This document shows positions 8,937 through 18,511 of a stretch of 64,000 nucleotides of DNA, in pieces. Within the stretch, counting starts at the first letter, position 1. Every line of letters begins with the position of its first letter. This DNA is from DASUPK01 sp963774305 (lineage in GTDB: Bacteria > Actinomycetota > Thermoleophilia > Solirubrobacterales > 70-9), in the NCBI GenBank assembly GCA_963774305.1, contig CAVZEM010000005.1, positions 248,001-312,000 on the forward strand, written 5' to 3'. Position numbers and translations under genes: made by a program. The notes under the pieces were generated by a model, which made no database searches, was not told where the DNA came from, and saw nothing but the letters and a program-made list of their open reading frames with translations.

Positions 8937-9332
8937 TTGACGCTACTTGCTGACTACACCTTCGGCCAGGGACTGCTCACAGTCCTTGAGATCTTCGTCT
9001 TCGCCGCCTGGCTGATGGTCCTCTTTACGATCATCGGCGACCTGTTCCGCGATCACGGAATGTCCGGCTGGGGCAAGGCCGCCTGGATCATCTTCCTGAT
9101 CTTCCTGCCGTTCCTGGGCACGCTCATCTACCTGATCGCGCGCGGTTCCGGAATGCGCGAGCGAGCCCTGGCCCAGCAGCAGGAGGCGCAGAAGCAGCTC
9201 GACGCCTACGTGAAGCAGACCGCGGGAGGCGGATCGGCGGCGGACGAGCTCGCCAAGCTGGCGAAGCTCCACGACGAGAAGAAGCTCTCCGACGAGGAGT
9301 TCGAGCGAGCCAAGGCCAAGATCGTCGCGTAG
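8937..9332 (+). CDS. Membrane protein with PLDc_N-like helices and SHOCT domain
   Basis: 131 aa. Two membrane helices (VLEIFVFAAWLMVLFTIIG and AAWIIFLIFLPFLGTLIYL) resemble the phospholipase D N-terminal membrane module. A C-terminal SHOCT motif (ELAKLAKLHDEKKLSDEEF) is a short oligomerisation domain. The TTG start at 8937 follows a clear GAGGAGGGA ribosome site; no better start exists. Function is unknown for the family. Confidence 0.8.
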   Translation: MTLLADYTFGQGLLTVLEIFVFAAWLMVLFTIIGDLFRDHGMSGWGKAAWIIFLIFLPFLGTLIYLIARGSGMRERALAQQQEAQKQLDAYVKQTAGGGSAADELAKLAKLHDEKKLSDEEFERAKAKIVA

Positions 9333-9341
9333 CCGGCCCGA

Positions 9342-10289
9342 CTAGGCGCCGGCGGCCTCCGCCGCCGCTGTGGCCGGATCCTGCCGGAGGATGCTGATGT
9401 ACGCGATCGCGCCCGGGATCGTGGGCAGCCAGAAGGAGAAGGCGCGGTAGGAGAGGACGGCGACGATCGCCAGGCCGCCGGGCACGTTGAAGGCGATCAG
9501 CGATCCGATCATGCCTCCCTCGACGCCGCCGATTCCGCCGGGCAGCGGCAGCAGGTTGGCGGTCATGCCGACGAAGTAGGAGGCGACGATCACGCCGGCG
9601 GGCGGTGGGGTGCCGAACGCGTGCAGGCATGCCCAGAGCACGGCGATGTCGAATCCCCACCAGCCGACCGCCCAGAGCCCGTTGGCCGGGCGCTCCCTGA
9701 GGATCTCGATGGCGCCGCGGACGCCGCCCGCGAGCGTGTTCGGAACGGTCGCCAGGGCCGCCCGCCAGCGCTCCCGCCTGCTCGGACCCCGAAGTCGCTT
9801 GGTGGTCTCGCGCAGCTCGCCTCCGAAGTAGCCGATCAGCAGCGCGGCGACGATGATCAGGCCGGCAACGATGGCCGGGATCAGCGTGAAGGCGACGGGG
9901 CTCGGGCCGGAGAGGATCCCGATCCGGAGACCGAGCCCGGTCAACAGGACGGCCCCCATGTAGACGGTGTAGAGCAGCACCAGCATCGTCGCCATCCGGA
10001 GCGCTACGAGCGAGGCCGACAGCCCGTCGCGCCGAAGGGCCCACGCCGTCAGGGCGATGCCTCCGATGCCGCCGGCGGCGAGCAGCCTCGTCGCGGCCAG
10101 GCTCGCCAGGGTGATGCGGTAGCTCTGTGCCCAGCCGATCCCGGCCTCGTGACCGATCACGCCCCGGAAGAGCGCCACGTAGCAGGCGAAGGACGCGATC
10201 TCGAGGAACAGCCCGGCGGTGAGCCACCCGGGCTCGCCCTTGTCGAGCCTCCGCCAGGTGTCGCCGAGGCCCGCGAGATTCGGCAGCAC
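9342..10289 (-). CDS. Lysylphosphatidylglycerol synthase TM-region / flippase-like membrane protein
   Basis: About 315 aa with seven or eight hydrophobic helices and the family pattern ATRLLAAGGIGGIALTAWALRRDG and PLPGGIGGVEGGMIGSLIAF (UPF0104/YbhN-like, the membrane half of MprF-type proteins). The first canonical start is GTG at 10289, but the same frame continues upstream for about 25 codons and encodes another membrane helix (QLLIGLAFAAVSLGALYIV) before a stop, with no ATG/GTG/TTG. The true start is therefore hidden, perhaps by a base error, or is non-canonical. Confidence 0.75.
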   Translation of the reverse strand: MLPNLAGLGDTWRRLDKGEPGWLTAGLFLEIASFACYVALFRGVIGHEAGIGWAQSYRITLASLAATRLLAAGGIGGIALTAWALRRDGLSASLVALRMATMLVLLYTVYMGAVLLTGLGLRIGILSGPSPVAFTLIPAIVAGLIIVAALLIGYFGGELRETTKRLRGPSRRERWRAALATVPNTLAGGVRGAIEILRERPANGLWAVGWWGFDIAVLWACLHAFGTPPPAGVIVASYFVGMTANLLPLPGGIGGVEGGMIGSLIAFNVPGGLAIVAVLSYRAFSFWLPTIPGAIAYISILRQDPATAAAEAAGA

Positions 10290-10372
10290 GATGTACAGAG
10301 CGCCGAGCGAGACCGCCGCAAAGGCCAGGCCGATCAGCAGCTGCTTCCTGGTTAAGCCTCTGGGTGCTTAGT

Positions 10373-10540
10373 TCATTCGCGGCGAAAGGTCCCCGGCCCC
10401 CCGCCGGCGCGGGCGCCCTCGGTATAGGCGGTCATGTCCTGGCTCCAGAACTCGACGACATTGCCGTCAGGCAACTTCACGTTGGTAACTCCACGCTTGG
10501 CGCAGGATCCGCGGAGCTCCGGAGGTCTAAAGCCGGGCTT
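10373..10540 (-). pseudogene. Relic of a VOC/glyoxalase-family gene (3' end only)
   Basis: On the minus strand, VTNVKLPDGNVVEFWSQDMTA followed by YTEGARAGGGPG ends at a TGA (10373-10375). This closely matches the C-terminus of the intact VOC protein 0.6 kb away (YVTDPDGNVVEFWSQDMAAY). Only about 45 codons remain; sequence further upstream runs straight into the cupin gene and shows no VOC fold. It looks like a truncated tandem duplicate. Confidence 0.7.
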
Positions 10541-10543
10541 GGC

Positions 10544-10909
10544 TCAGCTCGACTGCGCGTAGCCCTTCAGCCCACCGAAGTCAAGAATCACACACGCTTC
10601 ATCTCCAACGATCCAAGCGTCGTGCCCGGGCGGCATGTGGAAGCTGTCTCCGGGCCCAAACTCGCGCTCGGTTCCATCGTCCATTTTCAGCGCCATGCGA
10701 CCTTCGAGGACGTAGCCGATGTGCTCGACCTGGCACGAGTCCGTGCCCGCGATCGGCTTGACGTGGTCCGACCAGCGCCAGCCTGGCTCGAAGGTGCCCC
10801 GGCCGACTGCGTGTCCGTTCAGATCAACGAGCTCGACACGCCCCATCCCATCCTGGAATTCGCGGACCTCATCGGGATTATCGAAGCGCTTGCCAGCTAG
10901 CTCGTCCAT
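10544..10909 (-). CDS. Small cupin-domain protein
   Basis: 121 aa single-domain cupin. The cupin barrel motifs are HIGYVLEGRMALKM and GDSFHMPPGHDAWIVG, supplying the metal-binding His residues. The ATG at 10909 follows an AAGGAG ribosome site at 5-base spacing. The protein is cytosolic; no substrate can be inferred. A VOC relic lies directly downstream. Confidence 0.8.
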   Translation of the reverse strand: MDELAGKRFDNPDEVREFQDGMGRVELVDLNGHAVGRGTFEPGWRWSDHVKPIAGTDSCQVEHIGYVLEGRMALKMDDGTEREFGPGDSFHMPPGHDAWIVGDEACVILDFGGLKGYAQSS

Positions 10910-10987
10910 ACCGACTCCTTCCTAGGGTTCGAGCCACCCTACTCCTCGCCGGCAAGGAGTGAGCGAGCTTCATGGTTGGTCAGCGGG

Positions 10988-11407
10988 CTAGGACCGGCTG
11001 CGGGCCTTCGCGGCGTAGGCGGCCATGTCCTGCGACCAGAACTCAACGACGTTCCCGTCCGGATCCGTGACGTAGATCGCGCGGCCGGGCCCCAGCTGGA
11101 TCGGCCCCTCGACCTCGGCGCCCGCGCCCTCGATCCGCTCCTTGAGCCGGTCGATCGCGGCGTCTTCCACGTGGAAGGCGTAGTGGACGTGCGACCCGCC
11201 CCGGCCGCCCGCCAGCCCGACCTGCTCGGTCCAGAGCCCCAGCCGGGCCGTATCGCCCACCAGATACCAGTAGCGCCCCTCCGCGCCCTCGCCGTAGAGG
11301 GTCTCCTCGAAACCGAGCACGTCCCTGTAGAAGCGCCGGGCGGCCTCGAGGTCGTACACCTCGAGGACGAGCTCCGAGATCCCGCTGACGGGCGGCCTCC
11401 CGTTCAT
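10988..11407 (-). CDS. VOC (glyoxalase/bleomycin resistance) family protein
   Basis: 139 aa with two beta-alpha-beta-beta-beta repeats. It starts SGISELVLEVYDLEAARRFYRDVLGF and ends with the second repeat's IYVTDPDGNVVEFWSQD, where the Glu is the usual metal ligand position. ATG at 11407 fits family length; an upstream in-frame ATG at 11449 would overlap the divergent MFS gene. Substrate unknown. Confidence 0.82.
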   Translation of the reverse strand: MNGRPPVSGISELVLEVYDLEAARRFYRDVLGFEETLYGEGAEGRYWYLVGDTARLGLWTEQVGLAGGRGGSHVHYAFHVEDAAIDRLKERIEGAGAEVEGPIQLGPGRAIYVTDPDGNVVEFWSQDMAAYAAKARSRS

Positions 11408-11433
11408 CAGAGCCGAGCTTAACCTGGCCTCGG

Positions 11434-12654
11434 ATGTTCCCCGAGGCATACAGGCGCGTACTTGGCGCCGCCGGCGTCAAGCAGCCCCTTACCGGGGTGC
11501 TGATCGGCCGTCTCTCGATCGCGGCGGAGCCCCTGTCGACCGTGCTGCTCGTGCACGCCGCGACCGGCTCGTTCGCCGCCGCGGGCGCCGTGCTGGGCGC
11601 GTACTCGATCGCCGCGGCGATCTCGCTGCCGGTCCAGGGCAGGATCATCGACAGGATCGGGCAGACGCGCGTGGTCCTGACGGCCACCGTGATCAACGCG
11701 GCCGGCTTCGTGGCGCTCATCCTCCTGGCGCACGGCGGGGCATCCGCGGCTGCGATGGCGGTGGCCGGGACGATCGCCGGACTTGGCACGCTCCCCACCG
11801 GGGCCACCATGCGGACGCTCTGGTCCGAGCTGGTCCCCGATGCGGAGCTGAGGCAGGCCGCGTTCGCGATCGATGCAGTCGCCATCGACGTTGCTTTCAT
11901 CGTCGGCCCCCTGATCGCGGCCGCGGTCATCGCCCTCGCCTCGCCCACGGCCTCGCTGTGCGTCTGTATCGCGCTCACGGTGGTGGGCTCCGCCGTGTTC
12001 GCGTCTTCGCCCGCCTCGCGTGGGTGGCGCGGGGCATCGGCGGAGCACCGGCGGATCGGGCCGCTGCGCGCCACCGGCGTTTGGGTGCTGATGGGTGGTG
12101 CGCTCGGCATCGGCCTGGCCGTCGGGGCGGCGGAGCTCTCAATCACCGCCTTCGCCTCCGAGCACGGGGCGGCCGAGCTGGGAGGGACGCTGATCGCCGT
12201 GCAGGCGGTTGCCAGCACGGCCGGTGGCCTCTGGTACGGCGCCCGGGGCTGGCGCAGCCCGCCCGGCGAGCGACTGCCGGGTGTCGCACTCGTCTTTGCC
12301 CTCTGCCTGGCTCCACTCGTCGCCGTCCCTTCGATGGGCGCCGCGTTCCCGCTGATGGCTCTCAGCGGCCTCGCCCTGGCACCCGCGATCTCGCTGATCT
12401 ATCTGCTGCTCGACTCGCTGGCGCCCGTCGGCACCGCCGCGGAGGCCACGGGGTGGGTGCTGACGGCGATCGTCGGGGGTGCCGCGATCGGCAATGCGGT
12501 CGCGGGTGTGGCCGTGACGGAAGCCAGTCCCCACGCGGGAATGGCGGTCGCCCTCGCCGGGGGCGTCGTCACATTGGGCGCCACCTGGTTGGGCAGGCGC
12601 CACCTGAGCGTGCCCGAGCGGGGAACGTCCGTTCGGCTCCTATCATCGACGTAG
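11434..12654 (+). CDS. MFS transporter (12 TM)
   Basis: 406 aa, hydrophobic throughout, with about 12 predicted helices and the MFS loop QGRIIDRIGQTRVV after helix 2. It resembles sugar-efflux/uncharacterised MFS proteins rather than the DHA2 pumps elsewhere in this window. Its TAG stop overlaps the uvrA GTG start (TAGTG), so the two are probably translationally coupled. Confidence 0.82.
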   Translation: MFPEAYRRVLGAAGVKQPLTGVLIGRLSIAAEPLSTVLLVHAATGSFAAAGAVLGAYSIAAAISLPVQGRIIDRIGQTRVVLTATVINAAGFVALILLAHGGASAAAMAVAGTIAGLGTLPTGATMRTLWSELVPDAELRQAAFAIDAVAIDVAFIVGPLIAAAVIALASPTASLCVCIALTVVGSAVFASSPASRGWRGASAEHRRIGPLRATGVWVLMGGALGIGLAVGAAELSITAFASEHGAAELGGTLIAVQAVASTAGGLWYGARGWRSPPGERLPGVALVFALCLAPLVAVPSMGAAFPLMALSGLALAPAISLIYLLLDSLAPVGTAAEATGWVLTAIVGGAAIGNAVAGVAVTEASPHAGMAVALAGGVVTLGATWLGRRHLSVPERGTSVRLLSST

Positions 12655-15625
12655 TGGCTCCCTCCGAGCGCATAGTCATCCGCGGCGCCCGCGAGCACAA
12701 CCTCAAGGACATCGACCTCGAGCTGCCTCGCAACGCCCTGATCGTCATGACCGGCCTCTCCGGGTCCGGTAAGTCGAGCCTTGCCTTCGACACGATCTAC
12801 GCCGAGGGACAGCGGCGCTACGTCGAGTCGCTGTCGGCCTACGCCCGGCAGTTCCTCGGCCTGATGGAAAAGCCGGACGTCGACTCGATCGACGGCCTCT
12901 CGCCTGCGATCTCGATCGATCAGAAGACGACCTCGCGCAACCCGCGGTCCACGGTCGGCACCGTCACCGAGGTGTACGACTATCTGCGCCTGCTCTGGGC
13001 GCGCATCGGCAAGCCTCACTGCCCGGAGTGCGGGGAGCCGATCGAGGGGCAGTCCGTCGAGCAGATCACCGACCGGGTCATGACCCTGGAGGAGGGGACG
13101 CGCTTCATGGTGATGGCCCCGGTGGTCCGGGGGCGCAAGGGCGAGTTCGAGAAGCTGTTCGAGCAGTTCCGCCTCGAGGGCTACAGCCGTGTCCGGGTCG
13201 ACAACGAGATCCGCCGGTTGGACGAGGAGATCAAGCTCGACAAGAAGTACAACCACGACATCTCGGTCGTGATCGACCGCCTGGTGATGAAGGGCGACTT
13301 GCGGCGACGGCTCTCGGAGTCGGTCGAGGCGGCGGCTGCGCTGGCGGGAGGAGTCGTCGAGATTGACGTCCTCGCGGAGGGCAGTTCCGGCGAAGCCGAG
13401 AGCGGCAGCGCCGAGCCGCGCGAGGGCGGCGTCAAGGGCGCCAAGGGAGCCGGGGAGCTGCCACGCGGTGTCACCGATCGACTCACCTTCAGCGAGCGGT
13501 TCGCCTGCCTCAACTGCGGCACCTCGATCCCGGAGCTCGAGCCGCGGATCTTCTCCTTCAACTCCCCCCACGGCGCCTGCGAGCGCTGCCACGGCCTCGG
13601 CTTTCAGCGGGTGGTCGATCCGGACCTGGTGGTGCCTGATCCGACCCTGTCGCTCTCCGAGGGTGCACTCCAGCCCTGGCGGGTCGGGCACTCGCGCTAC
13701 TGGAAGCGGTTGGTGGAGGCGGTCGCGGAGGACTACGGGATCGACCCGGACGCTCCCTGGCAGGAGCTCTCGGACGAGGACCGCGAGATCTTCCTGTACG
13801 GGACGGGCGGCGAGCGGCACAAGGTCAACTACACGAACCGCTTCGGCAGGCGGAGGTCCTACAGCGTCCGCTTCGAGGGGATCGTCAACAACCTCGAGCG
13901 CCGGTACGAGGAGACGGACTCGGACGGAGTTCGCGAGCGCGTGGAGGGCTACATGGCCGAGCAGCCCTGCCCTGACTGCAAGGGCGCCCGCCTGCGGCCC
14001 GAGAGCCTCGCCGTCAAGGTCGGCGGGATCTCGATTCACGATTACACGGAGCTCTCGGCCCGCGCGGCGCTGAAGTGGATCAAGGAGCTCGAGATGAACG
14101 ACACAGAGCGGGCGATCGCGCGGCTGCTCGTTCGAGAGATCAACGAGCGCCTCGCCTTTCTCGACAACGTCGGGGTCGGCTATCTCAACCTGGCGCGCTC
14201 GGCCCGGACGCTGTCGGGCGGCGAAGCGCAGCGGATCCGCCTGGCGACCCAGATCGGCTCGAGCCTGGTCGGCGTCCTCTACATCCTCGACGAGCCCTCG
14301 ATCGGGCTGCACCAGCGGGACAACGCCAAGCTGATCCAGACCCTCGAGCGGCTGCGCGACCTGGGCAACACGGTGATCGTGGTGGAGCACGACGAGGGCA
14401 CGATGCGCTCGGCCGATCACCTGGTGGACCTGGGCCCCGGCGCCGGCGAGCACGGCGGCCATGTGATCTCCGAGGGGACCCCGAAGCAGGTGGAGGCGGA
14501 TCCCGCCTCGCTGACCGGCCAGTACCTCGCCGGTCAGCGGCAGATCGAGGTCCCGGAGAAGCGGCGCGAGCCGCGCGGCGAGCTCGTCGTCAAGGGAGCG
14601 CGCCAGCACAACCTGAAGAAGATCGACGTGCCGATCCCGCTCGGGGTCTTCTGCTGCGTCACCGGTGTGTCCGGCTCGGGCAAGTCCACGCTGATCAACG
14701 AGACGCTCTACCCGGCCGTCGCCAACCGGCTGCACCAGGCCAAGCTGCGGCCCGGCGCACACGACCGGATCGAGGGCATCGGACCAGGTCGACAAGATCA
14801 TCAACATCGACCAGTCGCCGATCGGGCGGACGCCCGAGATCCAACCCGGCGACCTACACAAACGTCTTCGACCACATCCGCCAGCTCTATGCCCAGACCC
14901 GCGAGGCGCGGGCGCGCGGCTACAAGCCGGGGCGCTTCAGCTTCAACGTCAAGGGCGGGCGCTGCGAGGTCTGCCGGGGCGACGGCCAGATCAAGATCGA
15001 GATGCACTTCCTGCCCGACGTCTACGTGCCGTGCGAGCAGTGCCACGGCAAGCGCTACAACCGCGAGACGCTGGAGGTTCGCTTCAAGGGCAAGTCGATC
15101 GCGGACGTGCTCGAGATGTCGGTCGCGGACGCCTGCGCCTTCTTCAAGGACATCCCGAAGATCGCGCGGCGGCTCGACACGCTTCACGACGTCGGGCTCG
15201 ACTACATCCGGCTCGGCCAGCCGGCGACGCAGCTGTCGGGCGGGGAGGCGCAGCGCGTCAAGCTCGCGACCGAGCTCTCCAAGGTCGCCACCGGCGACAC
15301 GCTCTACATCCTCGACGAGCCGACCACGGGGCTGCACTTCGCGGACGTTCAGCGCCTCCTCGACGTGCTCGACCGGCTGGTCGACGCGGGCAACACCGTG
15401 ATCGTGATCGAGCACAACCTCGACGTGATCAAGACCGCCGACCGGATCATCGACCTCGGCCCGGAGGGCGGGGAGGAGGGCGGCAACGTGCTCGCCACCG
15501 GGACGCCGGAGCAGGTCGCGGCGACGCCCGGCTCCTACACGGGTGAGTTCCTCACCGAGCTGGTCGAGCCCGAGATGAAGGTTCGGCGGACGAGCAAGCG
15601 CAAGAAGACAGCGGTCGCCGCCTAG
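12654..15625 (+). CDS. uvrA: Excinuclease ABC subunit A (two +1 frame breaks)
   Basis: UvrA, the ABC-type DNA damage sensor. From GTG 12654 the frame gives VIRGAREHNLKDIDL, Walker A TGLSGSGKSS, zinc-binding CPECGEPIEG and first signature LSGGEAQRIRL, then the second Walker A TGVSGSGKST. At 14781-14782 one G appears extra, and in the CCC at 14833-14835 one C appears extra. Removing both restores IEGIDQVDKIINIDQSPIGR and TPRSNPATYTN and joins the frame to the second half (zinc module CEVCRGDG, second LSGGEAQRVKL, Walker B ILDEPTTGLH), which ends VRRTSKRKKTAVAA. Corrected length is about 989 aa, a little above the usual range. As written the protein is broken; consensus error is more likely than decay. 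Confidence 0.93.
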
Positions 15626-15639
15626 GACATACTGCGGTC

Positions 15640-16422
15640 GTGGGAGAGGGGTTGCTCGCCAGCTTCAGCTTCGAGATCCACAGCGGCGCGACGCTGGACA
15701 CCCAGGGCCAGCGGGCCGGGCTGATCCTGCTCGCGGCGATGCTGCTGTCGTTCGGTTTCATCCGCTTCAGCACGCGGATGATCCGGGCCGAGGTCTCCTG
15801 GTGGCCCGGAAACGTGACGCCGGGCGGGATGCACATCCATCACCTGGTCTTCGGGATCGTCGCGATGATGGTCGCCGGCTTCCTCAGCTTCGGGCTGCAG
15901 CCGGGAGATCCATGGTTGGAGATCCTCGCCGCGCTCTTCGGCGTCGGGATGGGGCTGACGCTCGACGAGTTCGCGCTCTGGCTCTATCTCGAGGACGTCT
16001 ACTGGGCCGAGGAGGGCCGCAGCTCGGTCGACGCGGTGATCTTCGCCGCGATCATCGGGGGCGGGCTGATCGTTGGATTCGTTCCTCTGGACGCCGGTAA
16101 CGGCGGCTCCACGCTCGCGATCGTCACCACCGTCGTGATCACGCTCGGCATCTGCGCGATCGTGGCCCTGAAGGGCAAGATCAGCTCGGCGATCATCGGC
16201 ATGTTCATCCCGCCGGTGGCCTGGGTGGCGGCGATCCGCCTGGGGCGGCCGAACTCCTGGTGGGCGAAACGCCGCTACAAGCCCGGCAGCGGGAAACTGG
16301 TCAAGGCGCAGGCGCGGAAGGCGAAGCACGATCGCCGCGTGCGCAAGTGGCAGGACATGATCGGCGGGGCGCCGTCACTGCCGAGCCCGCGACGGCCCGG
16401 CTCCGACCGGTCCGAGGAGTAG
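15640..16422 (+). CDS. Conserved integral membrane protein
   Basis: 260 aa. About six membrane helices follow a short N-terminus, with a distinctive MHIHHLVFGIVAMMVAGF segment and an acidic LTLDEFALWLYLEDVYW stretch between helices. The His-x-His-His and Asp/Glu residues could bind a metal or contact lipid. The C-terminus is basic and cytosolic. GTG start at 15640, 14 bases after the uvrA stop. I recognise it as a recurrent actinobacterial membrane protein but know no function. Confidence 0.75.
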   Translation: MGEGLLASFSFEIHSGATLDTQGQRAGLILLAAMLLSFGFIRFSTRMIRAEVSWWPGNVTPGGMHIHHLVFGIVAMMVAGFLSFGLQPGDPWLEILAALFGVGMGLTLDEFALWLYLEDVYWAEEGRSSVDAVIFAAIIGGGLIVGFVPLDAGNGGSTLAIVTTVVITLGICAIVALKGKISSAIIGMFIPPVAWVAAIRLGRPNSWWAKRRYKPGSGKLVKAQARKAKHDRRVRKWQDMIGGAPSLPSPRRPGSDRSEE

Positions 16423-16478
16423 CGTTTCACCCGCGATACGGCCACCTAGGGGCGGCCGGTAACTGAGAGGAGACCCAC

Positions 16479-16865
16479 ATGCGAGGTGCGGGTCGAGTCG
16501 TGTTCGTCGCGATCCTGCTGCTGATAGTGGGCGTGCTCAACATCATCTACGGCATCGGCGCCGATTGCCGATGCGAAGTTCTACGTGAACGACACCAGGT
16601 ACGTCCTCACGAACCTCCACACGATGGGCTGGGTCCTGATCATCCTCGGGGTGATCCAGCTCACGGGAGGCTTCTCGTTGATGGCAGGAAACGCCTGGGG
16701 CCGCTTCGTCGGCATCGTCGCCGGCAGCCTCGGGGCGATCGGACGCCCTCCTGTCGATGGGCGGAACACCACCCGTTCTGGGAGCTGGGGATCTTCTTCC
16801 TCTGCGTCTGGATCGTCTACGGGATCGTCGTCTTCGGCGAGGACGAGCGAGCCGCCGGAGTCTGA
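16479..16865 (+). CDS. DUF7144-like four-helix membrane protein (three frame breaks)
   Basis: Starting at ATG 16479 after GAGAGGAG, the frame gives GRVVFVAILLLIVGVLNIIY. It shifts +1 near 16563 to KFYVNDTRYVLTNLHTMGWV and ILGVIQLTGGFSLMAGNAWG, again near 16743, and again in the CCC near 16774. It finishes in the first frame as FWELGIFFLCVWIVYGIVV...DERAAGV. Corrected, it is a ~128-aa four-TM protein with the pattern of the DUF7144 family. Each shift is cured by deleting one base. Confidence 0.7.
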   Translation: MRGAGRVVFVAILLLIVGVLNIIYGIGADCRCEVLRERHQVRPHEPPHDGLGPDHPRGDPAHGRLLVDGRKRLGPLRRHRRRQPRGDRTPSCRWAEHHPFWELGIFFLCVWIVYGIVVFGEDERAAGV

Positions 16866-16874
16866 GCAAGCTTC

Positions 16875-16914
16875 GCGGGAGCCCGGCCTCGGGCCGGGCT
16901 CCCGCGGCGCTTTT
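16875..16914. terminator. Strong hairpin terminator between convergent genes
   Basis: A perfect 14-bp stem (16875-16888 with 16892-16905) and TCG loop, followed by GGCGCTTTT on the plus strand. It sits between the DUF7144-like gene (plus) and the DUF308 gene (minus), so it probably serves the plus-strand gene and may act both ways. Confidence 0.85.
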
Positions 16915-16937
16915 CAGCTTGATCTGAGCGGGCTGCG

Positions 16938-17499
16938 CTAGCTCGCCAGGCGGCGCATGTAGAAGCCGGCCATCAGCTCGAGCGTCCCGCGCACGATGAA
17001 GGCGATCCCGGCCAGCAGCGCGAGCGTGGTCAGCCCGATGTCGGGGTTGGCGACGATGATCACGCCGGCCGCGATCGAGATGACGCCGAGGACGGCGGCG
17101 ATCACCCGACCGTCACGCTCGTCGAGAGCCCGGGCCAGGTCGGCCATCCCGGTGATGATGAACCAGATGATGAACAGAAGGAGAGGGCCAACAGGAGTGC
17201 GAGCACGCCCGCGCCCGGCCGGACGAGGCAGACGAGGCCGGCAGAGTCGCCAGGAAGCCGACGAAGAAGCGCAGGACGCGACCGCCGGGGGTGTGGTCCT
17301 CCATGGTGGCCAACGCGACCCAGACGGCGCCGATCAGCACGAGGTTGATCCCGACGATCAGGCCGAGGACGAGCAAGGTGATGTCGGGGTAGGCGAGCGC
17401 GAGGATGCCCGCGATGATCGAGATCGCGCCGAGCAGGGCGACCACCCACCATTTCTTCGGATCGACGCTGACTGTCCCGGTTCCTTCGACCTGCGCCAT
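16938..17499 (-). CDS. DUF308 / HdeD-family membrane protein (two single-base deletions)
   Basis: ATG at 17499 follows AAAGGAG. The frame gives DPKKWWVVALLGAISIIAGILA and further helices to RVLRFFVGFLATL. A base seems missing near 17242 (GCCGGCAG for GCCGGCCAG on the plus strand) and another near 17176. Repairing both joins AGLVCLVRPGAGVLALLLAL to WFIITGMADLARALDERDGR and AGFYMRRLAS. The result is about 188 aa with six helices in three repeated pairs (AxxGxISIxAGxxxxxxPDI), typical of DUF308/HdeD proteins. Confidence 0.72.
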
Positions 17500-17515
17500 C
17501 TCCATCTCCTTTCGA

Positions 17516-18511
17516 TTACGAGACTGGTGCCGCCACCTGCTCCTCGACGAGCAGTGCGGCGCCGATCGCGCCGCCGAGGTCGCCGAGCGCCGCCAGACGC
17601 ATCTCGGGCGGGCGATCGCTGACGAACAGATGGGGATGCATTCGCGTCGCGATCCGCCGAACGTACTTCTCGCCGAAGCGGACGCCAAGTCCACCGCCGA
17701 TGATCACCGCCTCAGGGTCAAGCAGGTTGACCGATGACGCGATTCCTACGCCCAGGGCCTTCACGGCACGATCGATCAGGGTCGTCGCGAGATCGTCGCC
17801 GTGGTTGAGCGCTCGCTCCCAGATCCCGCTGGTCAGCCGGTCTCGACCATGCTCTTCCATGAGCTTGAAGAGGTCGGTCTTGGCTCCGTTTGTGACCTCC
17901 TTACGGGCCTTGATCTCCATCGCCAGCCGGCCGGCATAGGCCTCCATACAGCCCTTGCGCCCGCAGGTGCAGCGTGCACCTCCGCGTTTGACCACGACAT
18001 GCCCAATCTCGCCGGCGGCGCCGCGCCCAAGCCACTGCTTGCCATCCAGGATCAGCCCGCCACCAACACCAGTCCCCCACCAAACGCCCAACACGGTGTT
18101 GAACTCCTTGCCCGCGCCGAGCTCGAACTCGCCCTGAACGGCGACGGAGACGTCGTTGCCAATCCGTACCTGGACGCCGAGGTCCTTTGTGAGGGTCGCG
18201 CCAAGGGGGAAGGACCCGGTCCAGCCCGGCAGGTTGCGGGCGTCGGAAACGACGCCCGTCTCCTCGTCGGCGTCGCCCGGCGAGCCCATGCCGATGCCTT
18301 TCAGGTCCCGGGTGCCGAGCCCTGCCTGGGCCGCCGCCTCCCGCATCGCGGCGGCGACCTCGCGCGCCACGTCTGAGGGTCCGCCGGTATCCGGGGTGGG
18401 CCGACGGGACTGGCCGAGCACCTCGTTGTCGGAGTCCACGACGACGGTCTGGATCTTGGTTCCCCCGAGGTCGATCCCTCCGCGCGTTGCCTGCTTCGAG
18501 GCTGGGCTCAC
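17516..18511 (-). CDS. ROK-family sugar kinase (glucokinase-like)
   Basis: 331 aa from GTG 18511. ATP-binding motif GGIDLGGTKIQTVVVDSD opens the protein. GEIGHVVVKRGG followed by CTCGRKGCMEAYAG is the ROK zinc-binding/substrate motif, and INLLDPEAVIIGGG-type sequence near the C-terminus is the second phosphate-binding region. There is no N-terminal HTH, so it is a kinase rather than a ROK repressor. It probably phosphorylates glucose or a related hexose. The start overlaps the frame of the divergent acyltransferase gene. Confidence 0.88.
   Translation of the reverse strand: MSPASKQATRGGIDLGGTKIQTVVVDSDNEVLGQSRRPTPDTGGPSDVAREVAAAMREAAAQAGLGTRDLKGIGMGSPGDADEETGVVSDARNLPGWTGSFPLGATLTKDLGVQVRIGNDVSVAVQGEFELGAGKEFNTVLGVWWGTGVGGGLILDGKQWLGRGAAGEIGHVVVKRGGARCTCGRKGCMEAYAGRLAMEIKARKEVTNGAKTDLFKLMEEHGRDRLTSGIWERALNHGDDLATTLIDRAVKALGVGIASSVNLLDPEAVIIGGGLGVRFGEKYVRRIATRMHPHLFVSDRPPEMRLAALGDLGGAIGAALLVEEQVAAPVS

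Noticed and set aside
14781..14835. Programmed frameshifting in uvrA
   Set aside because: No slippery heptamer or downstream pseudoknot is evident, two separate +1 steps would be needed, and many neighbouring genes show the same type of single-base extension.
12399..14861. 820-codon minus-strand frame opposite uvrA
   Set aside because: The opposite strand encodes unmistakable UvrA; this product is low-complexity and lacks a fold. Similar antisense frames at 2229-3563, 3753-5288, 46884-48968 and 55521-57107 were discarded for the same reason.
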